In this document: positions 30,688-37,663 of the stretch, piece after piece
How positions within the stretch are numbered: the first letter of the stretch is position 1
Layout of the letters: each line of letters starts with the position of its first letter
DNA from: a virus
Strand: one strand, 5' to 3'
DNA length: 37,663 nucleotides
IMG/VR virus record: IMGVR_UViG_3300032081_000968
Span: 1 to 37,663 of that record
The notes under the pieces: generated by a model
What the model saw: the letters and a program-made list of their open reading frames with translations, nothing else
Told to the model about the DNA's origin: nothing
The model's database searches: none
Position numbers and translations under genes: made by a program

Positions 30688-32169
30688 TTAATTGAAAAAT
30701 TAAAAATAGATTTTCCCTTTTTTTGTGAACACTGTTTAAAAATAAAAACTAAAGATGCTACTTTAGAGCCTTTTGTGCTAAATGAAGCTCAGCAATATTT
30801 TTATAAAAAACTTAAGGAACAATTAACAAAAAAGGGTAAAGTAAGATTAGTCATTGTAAAAGGGAGACAACAAGGTTTATCTACCGTAATACAAGCTTTA
30901 TATTTTTGGAAAACAATATTTACACCAAATATTAACACTTTCATTTTAACTCATGAAGCAGAAGCAACTAAGAATTTGTTTACAATGACGAAAAGGTACT
31001 ATGATAATTTTCCTTACGAAATATCAACAAAAGAAGATAGTGCAAATTCTTTATATTTTGAGGGCTTGGAATCGGGCTATAAAGTTGGTACAGCAGGAAA
31101 TAAGTCCGTGGGACGATCGCAAACAATACAATTGTTTCATGGTTCGGAAGTTGCTTTTTGGCAACATGCAGACATGCATGGTGCGGGTATTATGCAAACT
31201 ATACCAAATAGCGATAATACTTATATCATCTTTGAATCAACAGCGTGTGGAATAGGCAACTTTTTTTATGATAAGTACAAAGAATCATTAACCAAAGATA
31301 GTGATTTTGATTTGGTTTTTGTACCGTGGTATTGGCAAAAGGAGTACAAAAGAGAAATGACAGAAGATTTTATTTTAACAGAAGAAGAGAAGCAATTAAA
31401 AAAAGTATATGGCATCACTGACGAACAAATAGCTTGGAGGCGTTATAAAATAAGAGAGCTTAACACTACAGGTGTTAAAGGCGAAGATAAATTTAAGGAA
31501 GAATATCCAATGAACCCTGACGAGGCGTTTATTGCTACAAACTTTAATGCTTATTTAGATGTAAACTTAATTAAAGATGCTATGGAAAAAGAGGAGCATG
31601 TTGAGCCGTACGGTGCAAGAATTATGGGTGTAGATCCTTCTGGTTCAGGAAAGGACAAAACAGGCTTTTGTATTCGTAAAGGTAGGGTTGTTGAAAAAAT
31701 ATTTGATTTAAACACGCAAGACGAAATGGAAGTTGTAGGCTTAGTTATGAAATACATTAACGATTATAGAATTGATTTCGTTTTTGTAGATAGCATTGGC
31801 ATTGGTAGTGGCATAATTTCTAGACTTAAAGAGTTAGAACATTCAGAAAAAATAATGAGAGTTAATAGCTCAGAAAACGCATTAAATAGAAATGACTATA
31901 GCAACTTAAGGGCTGAGATGTGGTCAAAATGTCGAGAATGGCTTGAAGATACACCATGTAAAATACCAAACGACCCAGAGCTTTTAAATCAAATGGTTAG
32001 CGTAGGGTATAAAGCTGACTCTAAAAATCGTTTATTAATGGAGAAGAAAGAAGACATTAAGAAAGAAGGAAGACCATCACCTGACAAAGCTGACGCATTA
32101 ATGTATACATTTGCTAGACCTGTATCATTAGTTGATAATAAACCAATTCCTGTTATTAAACGTATTTAA
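30682..32169 (+). CDS. terL: Terminase large subunit
   Basis: The product is 495 residues. The ATPase half has Walker A-like KGRQQGLST (about 60-68) and the region IQLFHGSEVAFW (near 150-160). The nuclease half has IMGVDPSGSGKDKTGF (Asp near 316), VFVDSIGIGSG and SPDKADALMY near 466. It packages DNA into the prohead through the portal. It is the only late gene on the plus strand, and its stop overlaps the stop of the convergent pseI by 4 bases. Confidence 0.95.
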   Translation: MKLIEKLKIDFPFFCEHCLKIKTKDATLEPFVLNEAQQYFYKKLKEQLTKKGKVRLVIVKGRQQGLSTVIQALYFWKTIFTPNINTFILTHEAEATKNLFTMTKRYYDNFPYEISTKEDSANSLYFEGLESGYKVGTAGNKSVGRSQTIQLFHGSEVAFWQHADMHGAGIMQTIPNSDNTYIIFESTACGIGNFFYDKYKESLTKDSDFDLVFVPWYWQKEYKREMTEDFILTEEEKQLKKVYGITDEQIAWRRYKIRELNTTGVKGEDKFKEEYPMNPDEAFIATNFNAYLDVNLIKDAMEKEEHVEPYGARIMGVDPSGSGKDKTGFCIRKGRVVEKIFDLNTQDEMEVVGLVMKYINDYRIDFVFVDSIGIGSGIISRLKELEHSEKIMRVNSSENALNRNDYSNLRAEMWSKCREWLEDTPCKIPNDPELLNQMVSVGYKADSKNRLLMEKKEDIKKEGRPSPDKADALMYTFARPVSLVDNKPIPVIKRI

Positions 32170-33203
32170 AGTTTTAATGGCTGACCAGATTCATAATCTT
32201 TTTTTGAAGCTGTGCCTAATATTGATTCATAATCATTTAAATTACGCCCTATATTCCCACGTAAAATCTTTATATTACTTTCTGTAAATATATCGCCTTT
32301 ACTAATCGTCTCAGTCACCCAAATTGATCTTTGCAAAACTCTGCATTTTAACAACTTATCTTTTTCATTTTTTTCTTTATAAGTCACATTATCAACTAAA
32401 TTCTGCAACTCAATACTATCTATAGAAAACTTTTCATCTAAAGTTGGGAACTTACTTGTTTTGATAACTGGCTTGCCATCAAATTTAAAATGTTTTTCAA
32501 TTACTCTTGCACCACTATAATAAGCACCCACTGCAAAATCTATACCAATAGAATGATCTGAATATCCATTGTAAGAAGTGCCAAACTTACTCCAAAAACT
32601 ATTCATTCTCTTAATATGGTAAATATTTTTTGGCGATGGATAGTCATTCACGCAGTAAAAAGGCACTACATAATTATCACAATTTAATAAAATATCATAT
32701 ATATGGTCTTCAATAATTCCATAAGGAAAAGATATTAATATTGGCTTACCTGTTTTTATAACTTTCTTAATCAACTGTGTATAATTAGATTCGCTTGCAG
32801 ATATTTTATAAGCCATGCAATCTAATTCTTCTAAAAAATCTACTGTCTTTAAATCAAACACTGAAGAAAAACAATCAATACCTAGTTCTTTAGACAGTTT
32901 AAAAGCATCCTTAAAGTAATCATAAAAAGTTTGTGCTTCTTCATATATTTTATATAAAGTTTTTTTATTCCACTCACTTAAACGAGGGCTTTTATTTTTA
33001 CAAGCCATTACGTCTGGAGTATACGCCTGTAATTTTACGGCATTTGCACCAGAAGCAGCAGCGTTGCGAATCAGCTGCATTAAATTTTGCCTATTGCCTC
33101 CATGATTACACGATATTTCAGCTATAACATATGCATTGTCTTGCTCAATTCCTAAATCTAAATTCTTTAAATGAGTTGTTAAATCAACCTTGTTATTTTT
33201 CAT
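32166..33203 (-). CDS. pseI: Pseudaminic acid synthase
   Basis: The product is 345 residues from ATG 33203. The GTG at 33215 is less likely. The NeuB-family barrel shows AEISCNHGG (28-36), KLQAYTPD (57-64), CFSSVF, CMAYKISASESNY and ARVIEKHFKFD. The C-terminal SAF domain (RSIWVTETISKGDIF) completes the fold. YTPD after K-Q, and the SKFPTLDEKFSID segment, resemble PseI more than sialic-acid synthase NeuB. It condenses the 6-deoxy-diacetamido sugar with phosphoenolpyruvate to give pseudaminic acid. It ends the Pse operon. Confidence 0.88.
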   Translation of the reverse strand: MKNNKVDLTTHLKNLDLGIEQDNAYVIAEISCNHGGNRQNLMQLIRNAAASGANAVKLQAYTPDVMACKNKSPRLSEWNKKTLYKIYEEAQTFYDYFKDAFKLSKELGIDCFSSVFDLKTVDFLEELDCMAYKISASESNYTQLIKKVIKTGKPILISFPYGIIEDHIYDILLNCDNYVVPFYCVNDYPSPKNIYHIKRMNSFWSKFGTSYNGYSDHSIGIDFAVGAYYSGARVIEKHFKFDGKPVIKTSKFPTLDEKFSIDSIELQNLVDNVTYKEKNEKDKLLKCRVLQRSIWVTETISKGDIFTESNIKILRGNIGRNLNDYESILGTASKKDYESGQPLKL

Positions 33204-33387
33204 CAACTTTGTCACAAATCATTTCCTCTACAATTTCGTTAATTTTCTTATCTTTACTATATATTTCTTTTAATAATATACTCGCTTCTTCTGGCGCATA
33301 CTTAAAAGCTAACCTTAGCACATCCATCCAATTTTTATTATTTTCAGACCTAATAACTTCTATTTTATCTATTAATTTATTATTCAT
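33193..33387 (-). CDS. Small Pse-operon protein, 64 aa
   Basis: ATG 33387 overlaps the acetyltransferase stop, and the 3' end overlaps pseI by 11 bases. The product MNNKLIDKIEVIRSENNKNW continues MDVLRLAFKYAPEEASILLK and is all helical. I have the impression that similar short proteins with NNKNWMD accompany nonulosonate genes in marine bacteria, but could not check it. Tight overlap on both sides implies a role linked to the pathway. Confidence 0.65.
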   Translation of the reverse strand: MNNKLIDKIEVIRSENNKNWMDVLRLAFKYAPEEASILLKEIYSKDKKINEIVEEMICDKVDEK

Positions 33388-33928
33388 TTGGATACCTATT
33401 GCTAAAATTACGAACATAAATGTCTAAATTACTATGTATTGCAATACTTGCAGCGTTGTTATATTCGACATGACCTATAATCATATAATCATTGCGGTAA
33501 TTATTTTTCTTTTTAAAATATTCTAACCCAAGTCTGCACAACGCTGTACCTAATTTAGGAAAATTATACTTTGTGTTGAATGTGTAAAAACTCCATTCAT
33601 AAAAAGTATTTATATTTTCTAAAAACTCATCTGGAATAGATCTAATAAATTCAGGATCATCAATAATCTTAAAATTTATATATCCTAAAGGCTGCTCTGG
33701 ATAATTATAAGAATATAAAATTAAAGTAGCACCACCATAAATATTTTCGATTTCGTTTTGTTTTTTTAGAAAATTTACATGCTGTGAAAACGTAGGAACC
33801 TCTTTAGACTTTAGAAACTTCATTACTCGTTCGCTAAATCTTTCGTCATAAAGTTTTTGTAATATTTCACAATCAAAGCAGTTATGACTCTTTAACTCCT
33901 TAAAATAAAACTCATCATTCATTCGCAT
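33380..33928 (-). CDS. pseH: PseH-like GNAT acetyltransferase
   Basis: ATG 33928 follows AGAGG at 7 bases. An ATG at 33949 would overlap the upstream gene. The product is 182 residues with a GNAT fold: LGYINFKIID, the strand TFYEWSFYTF (compare AEWGFY in PseH), then LGTALCRLGLEYF and VEYNNAASIAIHSNLD. PseH acetylates the 4-amino group of the PseC product using acetyl-CoA. Assignment is supported by the neighbours. The substrate cannot be proved from sequence. Confidence 0.75.
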   Translation of the reverse strand: MRMNDEFYFKELKSHNCFDCEILQKLYDERFSERVMKFLKSKEVPTFSQHVNFLKKQNEIENIYGGATLILYSYNYPEQPLGYINFKIIDDPEFIRSIPDEFLENINTFYEWSFYTFNTKYNFPKLGTALCRLGLEYFKKKNNYRNDYMIIGHVEYNNAASIAIHSNLDIYVRNFSNRYPNE

Positions 33929-33938
33929 TTTACTACCT

Positions 33939-34679
33939 CTAATGTGCATATTTAAGTATTTGTTTTAAATCTGCGTTCATAAAAGCTAATTCTATGTCAC
34001 TTAGTTTATTTATTAACTTAATATTTTTATTTAACTTACATTTTCTTTTAGCATATTTAGTAAAAATTTTCTTTATGTTTCTTAAATCATTTGGATAATC
34101 AACAGTCCATCTTAAATCTGATAAATTGTAATTGCATGACATATAATCCGAATTTGAAACTAGCTCTACTCCAAAATACTTTTTCATAAAAGGTGTAACG
34201 TGTTCTAGATCATATGTACAAATAGCCTCGTTATAAGTTACTTCTAAAGCTTTCATCGTAAATATTTCACAATCTAAGCCACGCGGATAAGATCTTTCTG
34301 GAAAAACATTTGATATAAAATCCCTCATTTCTTTCATATGAACTTTTAACATTTTTGTTGCTAATTTATGATCGAATAACGGACAGTCACTTGTAATTCT
34401 AATAATATTATCTGCATCATATAAAGTAGCTGTTTGATAATATCTTTCTAAAACGTCTATCTCTGAGCCAACAGTAAATTCAATACCATTATCTTTACAA
34501 AGTTTTTGAATGTTTTTACTATTTTCAGTAGTAGCTATCACCACCTTTTGCACACCTTTAATTTTTAAAGCTCTATAATAAACATGCTCTAAAACAGTAA
34601 ATACACCAATCTTTCGCAATACTTTTTTGGGAAATCTATTAGAGTTTTCTCTTGCTTGAATTATTACAATATTTCTCAT
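33939..34679 (-). CDS. Nonulosonate cytidylyltransferase-like protein (SpsF/PseF type)
   Basis: The product is 246 residues. IIQARENSNRFPKKVL (7-22) is the nucleotide-binding loop of the CMP-sugar synthetase family, followed by VVIATTENSKNI, GSEIDVLERYYQTA and IIRITSDCPLFD. The fit is closer to SpsF than to classical PseF/NeuA. SpsF-type genes occur in many Pse and legionaminic-acid clusters. It should activate the sugar with CTP. Its start shares one base with the pseC stop. Confidence 0.82.
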   Translation of the reverse strand: MRNIVIIQARENSNRFPKKVLRKIGVFTVLEHVYYRALKIKGVQKVVIATTENSKNIQKLCKDNGIEFTVGSEIDVLERYYQTATLYDADNIIRITSDCPLFDHKLATKMLKVHMKEMRDFISNVFPERSYPRGLDCEIFTMKALEVTYNEAICTYDLEHVTPFMKKYFGVELVSNSDYMSCNYNLSDLRWTVDYPNDLRNIKKIFTKYAKRKCKLNKNIKLINKLSDIELAFMNADLKQILKYAH

Positions 34680-35809
34680 TACATATGATCCTTAATTAAA
34701 TTAATTATTAAATCTTGTTCTTCAAAGGTTAAGCTCGGATATAAAGGCAATGTTAAACACCTTTCATAATAATTATCTGCATTTGGCGTTTGATAAGTGA
34801 TATCACTCTCAATGTAATAAGAATTTCTTGTAACAGGTCTATAATGGACATTAGTAACAATTTGATTGTCTTTTAACAATTCATATATTCTATATCGTTG
34901 CTGAGCATCCTTAAATAGAACAACATATAAATGCCATGCGTGGTAACAATCTACGTTAGTCTCTGGTAAAGATAAATAAGTATCAGAAAAAGCTTTAGTA
35001 TACCTTTCAGTTAACTCATTCCTTTTTTGCACAAATTTATCTAATTTTTTTAATTGGCTTATACCTAGAGCTGCTTGTATATCAGTTAATTTAAAGTTGA
35101 AACCTAACTCTTTTTGGTCGTATCTCCATTCATTTTTATACATAGAGATTCCGTTATTGCGTTTCCGCTTTAAAAGACTAGCTAAATAACCATCTTTTGT
35201 AGCAATTAATCCACCTTCCCCAGTGGTTATAACCTTAGTTGCATGAGTGCTAAACACGCATAGATCACTGTATTTACAACTACCAATATAATCATCTTTG
35301 TACTTACCACCTATCGCATGAGCAGCATCTTCTATAACCGCAAAACCATAAATTAAAGACAACTCATTTAACTTTTTCATATCACAACATTGTCCTGCAA
35401 AATGCGTAACTATAATAATATCTGGCAAATCATTAGGATCAGTTAAAGATAATTTATATTCTAGCAATTGCATGCTCATGTTGTAATCAACTAACGATAT
35501 ATCAACAAAGTCTACATTCTTTGTTAAATGCAAAGCTGCATTGCTGGTAGCAACAAAAGTATTTGGTGTAGTCCAAACGTTAATATTTTTTTTATGTATA
35601 AATGTAGTTAAAACTTCAACAGCAAGTATCAAACCGGATGTAGCACTATTAACAGCCACAACATGCTCGCAATTTAACTTACTTGCTACTGCTTTCTCAT
35701 ACTCAGGTACCTTATCACCTCCAGTAAGAAAACCACTTCTTAAAACATCTGTTACAGCCTTAATGTCATCTTCATCAATTTGATGCTTAGTATATTGTAT
35801 CGTCTTCAT
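34679..35809 (-). CDS. pseC: UDP-4-keto-6-deoxy-sugar aminotransferase
   Basis: The product is 376 residues of the DegT/DnrJ/EryC1 family. PLP-binding features are SATSGL (55-60), EDAAHAIGGKY (160-170) and Lys192 in STHATKVITTGEGG. RSGFLTGGDKVPEYE matches the family N-terminus. PseC makes UDP-4-amino-4,6-dideoxy-N-acetyl-altrosamine from the PseB product. It overlaps pseB by 23 bases, so translation is coupled. Confidence 0.9.
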   Translation of the reverse strand: MKTIQYTKHQIDEDDIKAVTDVLRSGFLTGGDKVPEYEKAVASKLNCEHVVAVNSATSGLILAVEVLTTFIHKKNINVWTTPNTFVATSNAALHLTKNVDFVDISLVDYNMSMQLLEYKLSLTDPNDLPDIIIVTHFAGQCCDMKKLNELSLIYGFAVIEDAAHAIGGKYKDDYIGSCKYSDLCVFSTHATKVITTGEGGLIATKDGYLASLLKRKRNNGISMYKNEWRYDQKELGFNFKLTDIQAALGISQLKKLDKFVQKRNELTERYTKAFSDTYLSLPETNVDCYHAWHLYVVLFKDAQQRYRIYELLKDNQIVTNVHYRPVTRNSYYIESDITYQTPNADNYYERCLTLPLYPSLTFEEQDLIINLIKDHM

Positions 35810-36776
35810 AAATCATCGCCTTTATTTCTTCCACAGTTAAAAAATCACTATTAGTCCCAGAGTTGTACTCAAAATTATCAGGCACAACAACACCTTCATA
35901 TTCTAAATCTTTATCAAACATGTTGATCGTAGGTTTAATAATAAAACTATCTTTACTTTCTAAAGTTAGTGAGCTTAGCTCTGCTGGACACATCACTTCA
36001 TCTATTTTCTCTCCAGACCTTAAACCAACAATATCATAAAGTCTACTTCCAGACATAGCTTCTACTAAATCTAATATTCTGATACTTGGAATTTTTGGTA
36101 CAAAAGTTTCAGCACCTTGCATTCGATAAAAAGCAAAATCAACAAAACTTAAAGCGTGATCCATAGTAATTATAAATCTTGTCATTTTTGGGTCAGTGAC
36201 AGGCAGTACACGCACACCATCACTCAACAACTTTTTAAAATAAGGTACAACAGAACCACGAGAATTTAAAACGTTACCATATCTAACAACACTAAATCTA
36301 GTACCACAATTACCAGAAATATTATTTGCAGCAATAAACAATTTATCGCTAACAAGTTTTGTAGCACCATATAAGTTTATAGGATTTACGGCTTTATCAG
36401 TACTTAAAGCTATAACTTTTTTAACGTTGTTTTTTATTGCTGCACTAATTACATTCTTTGCGCCGTTTACATTAGTATTTACGCACTCAGAAGGATTGTA
36501 TTCAGCAGTATCAACTTGCTTTAACGCAGCAGCATGAATAACATAATCTACACCTTTAAAAGCTTCATCTAACCTTGAAGAGTCCCTAACATCACCAATA
36601 AAAAAACGCAATCTAGAATCATCTAAAGACTTAGACATCGTATACTGTTTATATTCATCTCTAGAATAAATAATTACTTTTTTAGGATCATAAGTTAATA
36701 GAAGCTTAGCATAAGCATTACCAAAAGAACCAGAACCACCAGTTATCAAAATAATTTTATCTTTAAAAACATTCAT
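35787..36776 (-). CDS. pseB: UDP-N-acetylglucosamine 4,6-dehydratase (inverting)
   Basis: The product is 329 residues of the extended short-chain dehydrogenase family. GGSGSFG (13-19) binds NADP, with SRDE (38-41), GDVRD, AALKQV and STDKA (125-129) beside YGATK (136-140). RYGNVLNSRGSVVPYF then LRSGEK follow, all PseB hallmarks. It catalyses the first committed step toward pseudaminic acid. AAAGG precedes the ATG and a promoter lies at 36808-36836, making this the first gene of the operon. Confidence 0.93.
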   Translation of the reverse strand: MNVFKDKIILITGGSGSFGNAYAKLLLTYDPKKVIIYSRDEYKQYTMSKSLDDSRLRFFIGDVRDSSRLDEAFKGVDYVIHAAALKQVDTAEYNPSECVNTNVNGAKNVISAAIKNNVKKVIALSTDKAVNPINLYGATKLVSDKLFIAANNISGNCGTRFSVVRYGNVLNSRGSVVPYFKKLLSDGVRVLPVTDPKMTRFIITMDHALSFVDFAFYRMQGAETFVPKIPSIRILDLVEAMSGSRLYDIVGLRSGEKIDEVMCPAELSSLTLESKDSFIIKPTINMFDKDLEYEGVVVPDNFEYNSGTNSDFLTVEEIKAMIYEDDTIY

Positions 36777-36807
36777 GTCATACCTTTTTTTGTCTAATTG
36801 TTAAGGT

Positions 36808-36836
36808 AATTTATTACTGATAGTTAAAATAGTCAA
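36808..36836 (-). promoter_or_regulatory. Promoter of the Pse operon
   Basis: On the minus strand, TTGACT (36831-36836) and TAAATT (36808-36813) are separated by exactly 17 bases, about 30 bases upstream of the pseB start. It uses the same -35 hexamer as the promoter ahead of the Gly-rich array at 6175. The operon is therefore likely to be transcribed by host sigma-70 polymerase. Confidence 0.68.
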
Positions 36837-36882
36837 GATGTTTTTAAAGTGTATGGCAATCATAATCGCCGTTGCTTATTGA

Positions 36883-36945
36883 TTATAATAAAATTAATAA
36901 CAATAATAAAACTATAACAAAAATATCGAGATCTTGGTTTTGCAT
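36883..36945 (-). CDS. Possible 20-aa hydrophobic peptide
   Basis: The frame encodes MQNQDLDIFVIVLLLLLILL. It would be a single membrane helix after a short polar head. It lacks a ribosome site, and its composition could arise from AT-rich sequence, so it may be chance. It is upstream of pseB in the same direction. Confidence 0.2.
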   Translation of the reverse strand: MQNQDLDIFVIVLLLLLILL

Positions 36946-36980
36946 ATTAATATTTGTATTTGTATTTGTATTTAATTAGA

Positions 36981-37046
36981 AGCAGAGATGACAAAATAAT
37001 GGAATAAACAAGATAAAGTAAAAAGGAAAAAAGTGTCATCTCTGCT
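36981..37046. repeat. 13-bp perfect inverted repeat with 40-base loop
   Basis: AGCAGAGATGACA (36981-36993) is perfectly complementary to TGTCATCTCTGCT (37034-37046). The GC content of the arms is higher than the surroundings and the loop is A/T-rich. It sits downstream of the lipoprotein gene in the leftward transcript and upstream of the Pse promoter. It could end the terS transcript, form a stable small RNA or bind a dimeric protein. Confidence 0.75.
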
Positions 37047-37090
37047 ATTTTAACGGATCGTTTTTGTTGATCCTATATTACATTAAACTT

Positions 37091-37414
37091 TTAATAAAAG
37101 CAATTTAAAATTGAACCAGCTTTCGTACAAGTAACTAAACTTAAATTATTATTTGAATTACCAGAACCATGCTTAATAAAGTTATTATTATTATTTAACA
37201 AAGCTAAACTTGCATTACTTTCAATCGCATCTAATTGCTTCATAAGTATCATACATTGAGGCAACTCTGGCGCATCAGAGGCGAAACCATAATTAATACA
37301 ACTCTGCCTATAGCTATCAATTTTCTTAGCCTCAACAGCTTGTGCGTGTTGTTCCCATTGCTGACATGCAGGCAAAGACAAAATAAACAAACATAAAAAT
37401 AATCTCTTTAACAT
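37091..37414 (-). CDS. Small secreted lipoprotein
   Basis: The product is 107 residues. The signal peptide MLKRLFLCLFILSLPAC ends in the lipobox LPAC, with Cys17 the likely lipidated residue. The mature part (CINYGFASDAPELPQCMILM) has a cysteine pair spaced as in small proteobacterial lipoproteins, then an Asn-rich region (LLNNNNNF, SGNSNNN). It lies 11 bases downstream of terS and shares its transcript. A spanin (Rz1) role is conceivable but it is far from the lysis genes. Confidence 0.7.
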   Translation of the reverse strand: MLKRLFLCLFILSLPACQQWEQHAQAVEAKKIDSYRQSCINYGFASDAPELPQCMILMKQLDAIESNASLALLNNNNNFIKHGSGNSNNNLSLVTCTKAGSILNCFY

Positions 37415-37425
37415 AACTAACCCTT

Positions 37426-37663
37426 TTAATTTTCAATTTTCCTCGGTTCATCACTAACGTCTTTTACTAAATCATGCCAAGATTTAGTATCAGTGCTAAT
37501 TTCTCTTTTATCGTGCTGATTTAATAATTGCTTACCCAACCACACTAACATAGCACTATCACCACCTTGCGCTTTTTTTAATTGAGTCCTTCTTAAACTC
37601 TCACAAGTTTGTGATAAAGCTTTTTTATAAACGCGACAAAATTCACTTTCTTCATCATCAAAA
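37426..37663 (-). CDS. terS: Terminase small subunit, C-terminal part (gene crosses the window ends)
   Basis: This is the remainder of the 123-residue TerS whose start is at base 225. The segment encodes the end of the DNA-binding half and the C-terminal part ending SWHDLVKDVSDEPRKIEN, with TAA at 37426-37428. The last 91 bases duplicate 1-91. In the closed circle the gene is 372 bases and uninterrupted. Confidence 0.85.
   Translation of the reverse strand, partial: FDDEESEFCRVYKKALSQTCESLRRTQLKKAQGGDSAMLVWLGKQLLNQHDKREISTDTKSWHDLVKDVSDEPRKIEN
37573..37663. repeat. 91-bp direct terminal repeat, right copy
   Basis: This is identical to bases 1-91. See the left copy for the interpretation as a circular-genome assembly overlap. 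Confidence 0.95.

Larger units (their letters stand above)
36777..37090. other. Noncoding region between pseB and the lipoprotein gene
   Basis: These 314 bases hold the pseB promoter, a tract of TTTGTA hexamers (about 36954-36973), one tiny hydrophobic frame and a 13-bp inverted repeat. A short GGATC/GATCC hairpin is at 37055-37073. I see no tRNA or larger protein gene. The region is the likeliest place for a small RNA or origin-like element. Confidence 0.5.

Noticed and set aside
36853-36882. Nine-residue hydrophobic ORF MAIIIAVAY on the plus strand
   Set aside because: It is too short, has no ribosome site and runs opposite to the flanking transcripts.
36840-36900. tRNA-like or attP-like sequence near imperfect ATAATC/GATTAT dyads
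   Set aside because: No cloverleaf can be drawn, and the dyads are short enough to arise by chance in A/T-rich DNA.

Overview
The window looks like one complete, AT-rich genome of a short-tailed (podovirus-like) bacteriophage. Its first and last 91 bases are identical, so it closes into a circle of 37,572 bp, and the small terminase gene is split across the artificial ends. The P22-type portal, the SU10-type major capsid and adaptor proteins, and the absence of a tape-measure gene all point to a short-tailed, headful-packaging virus. The host is probably a low-GC Gram-negative bacterium. This is inferred from phage lipoproteins, a periplasmic LapG-type peptidase, a pseudaminic-acid pathway and sigma-70-like promoters. 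An aquatic alphaproteobacterium is my best guess, but nothing in the window proves it. No integrase, DNA polymerase, RNA polymerase, tRNA gene or CRISPR array was seen.

Layout. (a) 1-3059, minus strand: the start of terS, a small DNA-binding-like protein, a secreted transglutaminase-like peptidase, a helicase-loader-like protein, a replication-initiator-like protein, RusA resolvase and a Cro/CI-type repressor. (b) 3060-3258: a divergent promoter region. (c) 3259-12088, plus strand: an early/accessory operon with a Sak4-like ATPase, an SPFH-domain lipoprotein and an SSB-like protein. It continues with a tandem family of small Gly-aromatic proteins (6459-8755) wrapped around a DUF6948-like gene, then a nonapeptide-repeat protein and a run of overlapping small genes. 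(d) 12085-30622, minus strand: the late operon, read right to left as portal, small head protein, scaffold, major capsid, decoration proteins, adaptor, nozzle, ejection proteins, tail fibres and the lysis cassette. (e) 30682-32169, plus strand: terL alone. (f) 32166-36776, minus strand: a compact operon of pseB, pseC, a cytidylyltransferase, a pseH-like acetyltransferase, a small protein and pseI. (g) 36777-37663: an intergenic region with a long inverted repeat, then a lipoprotein gene and the 3' end of terS.

How it works together. Replication appears to use the host replisome, recruited by a phage initiator and loader and supported by Sak4, SSB and RusA. Headful packaging would use TerS, TerL and the portal. 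Several accessory genes act at, or are aimed at, the cell envelope: the Pse operon, the SPFH lipoprotein, the LapG-like peptidase and a second lipoprotein. The two most notable features are the near-complete pseudaminic-acid pathway, which lacks only a recognisable PseG and a transferase, and the mosaic, partly decaying array of Gly-rich genes with coupled mini-leader peptides.
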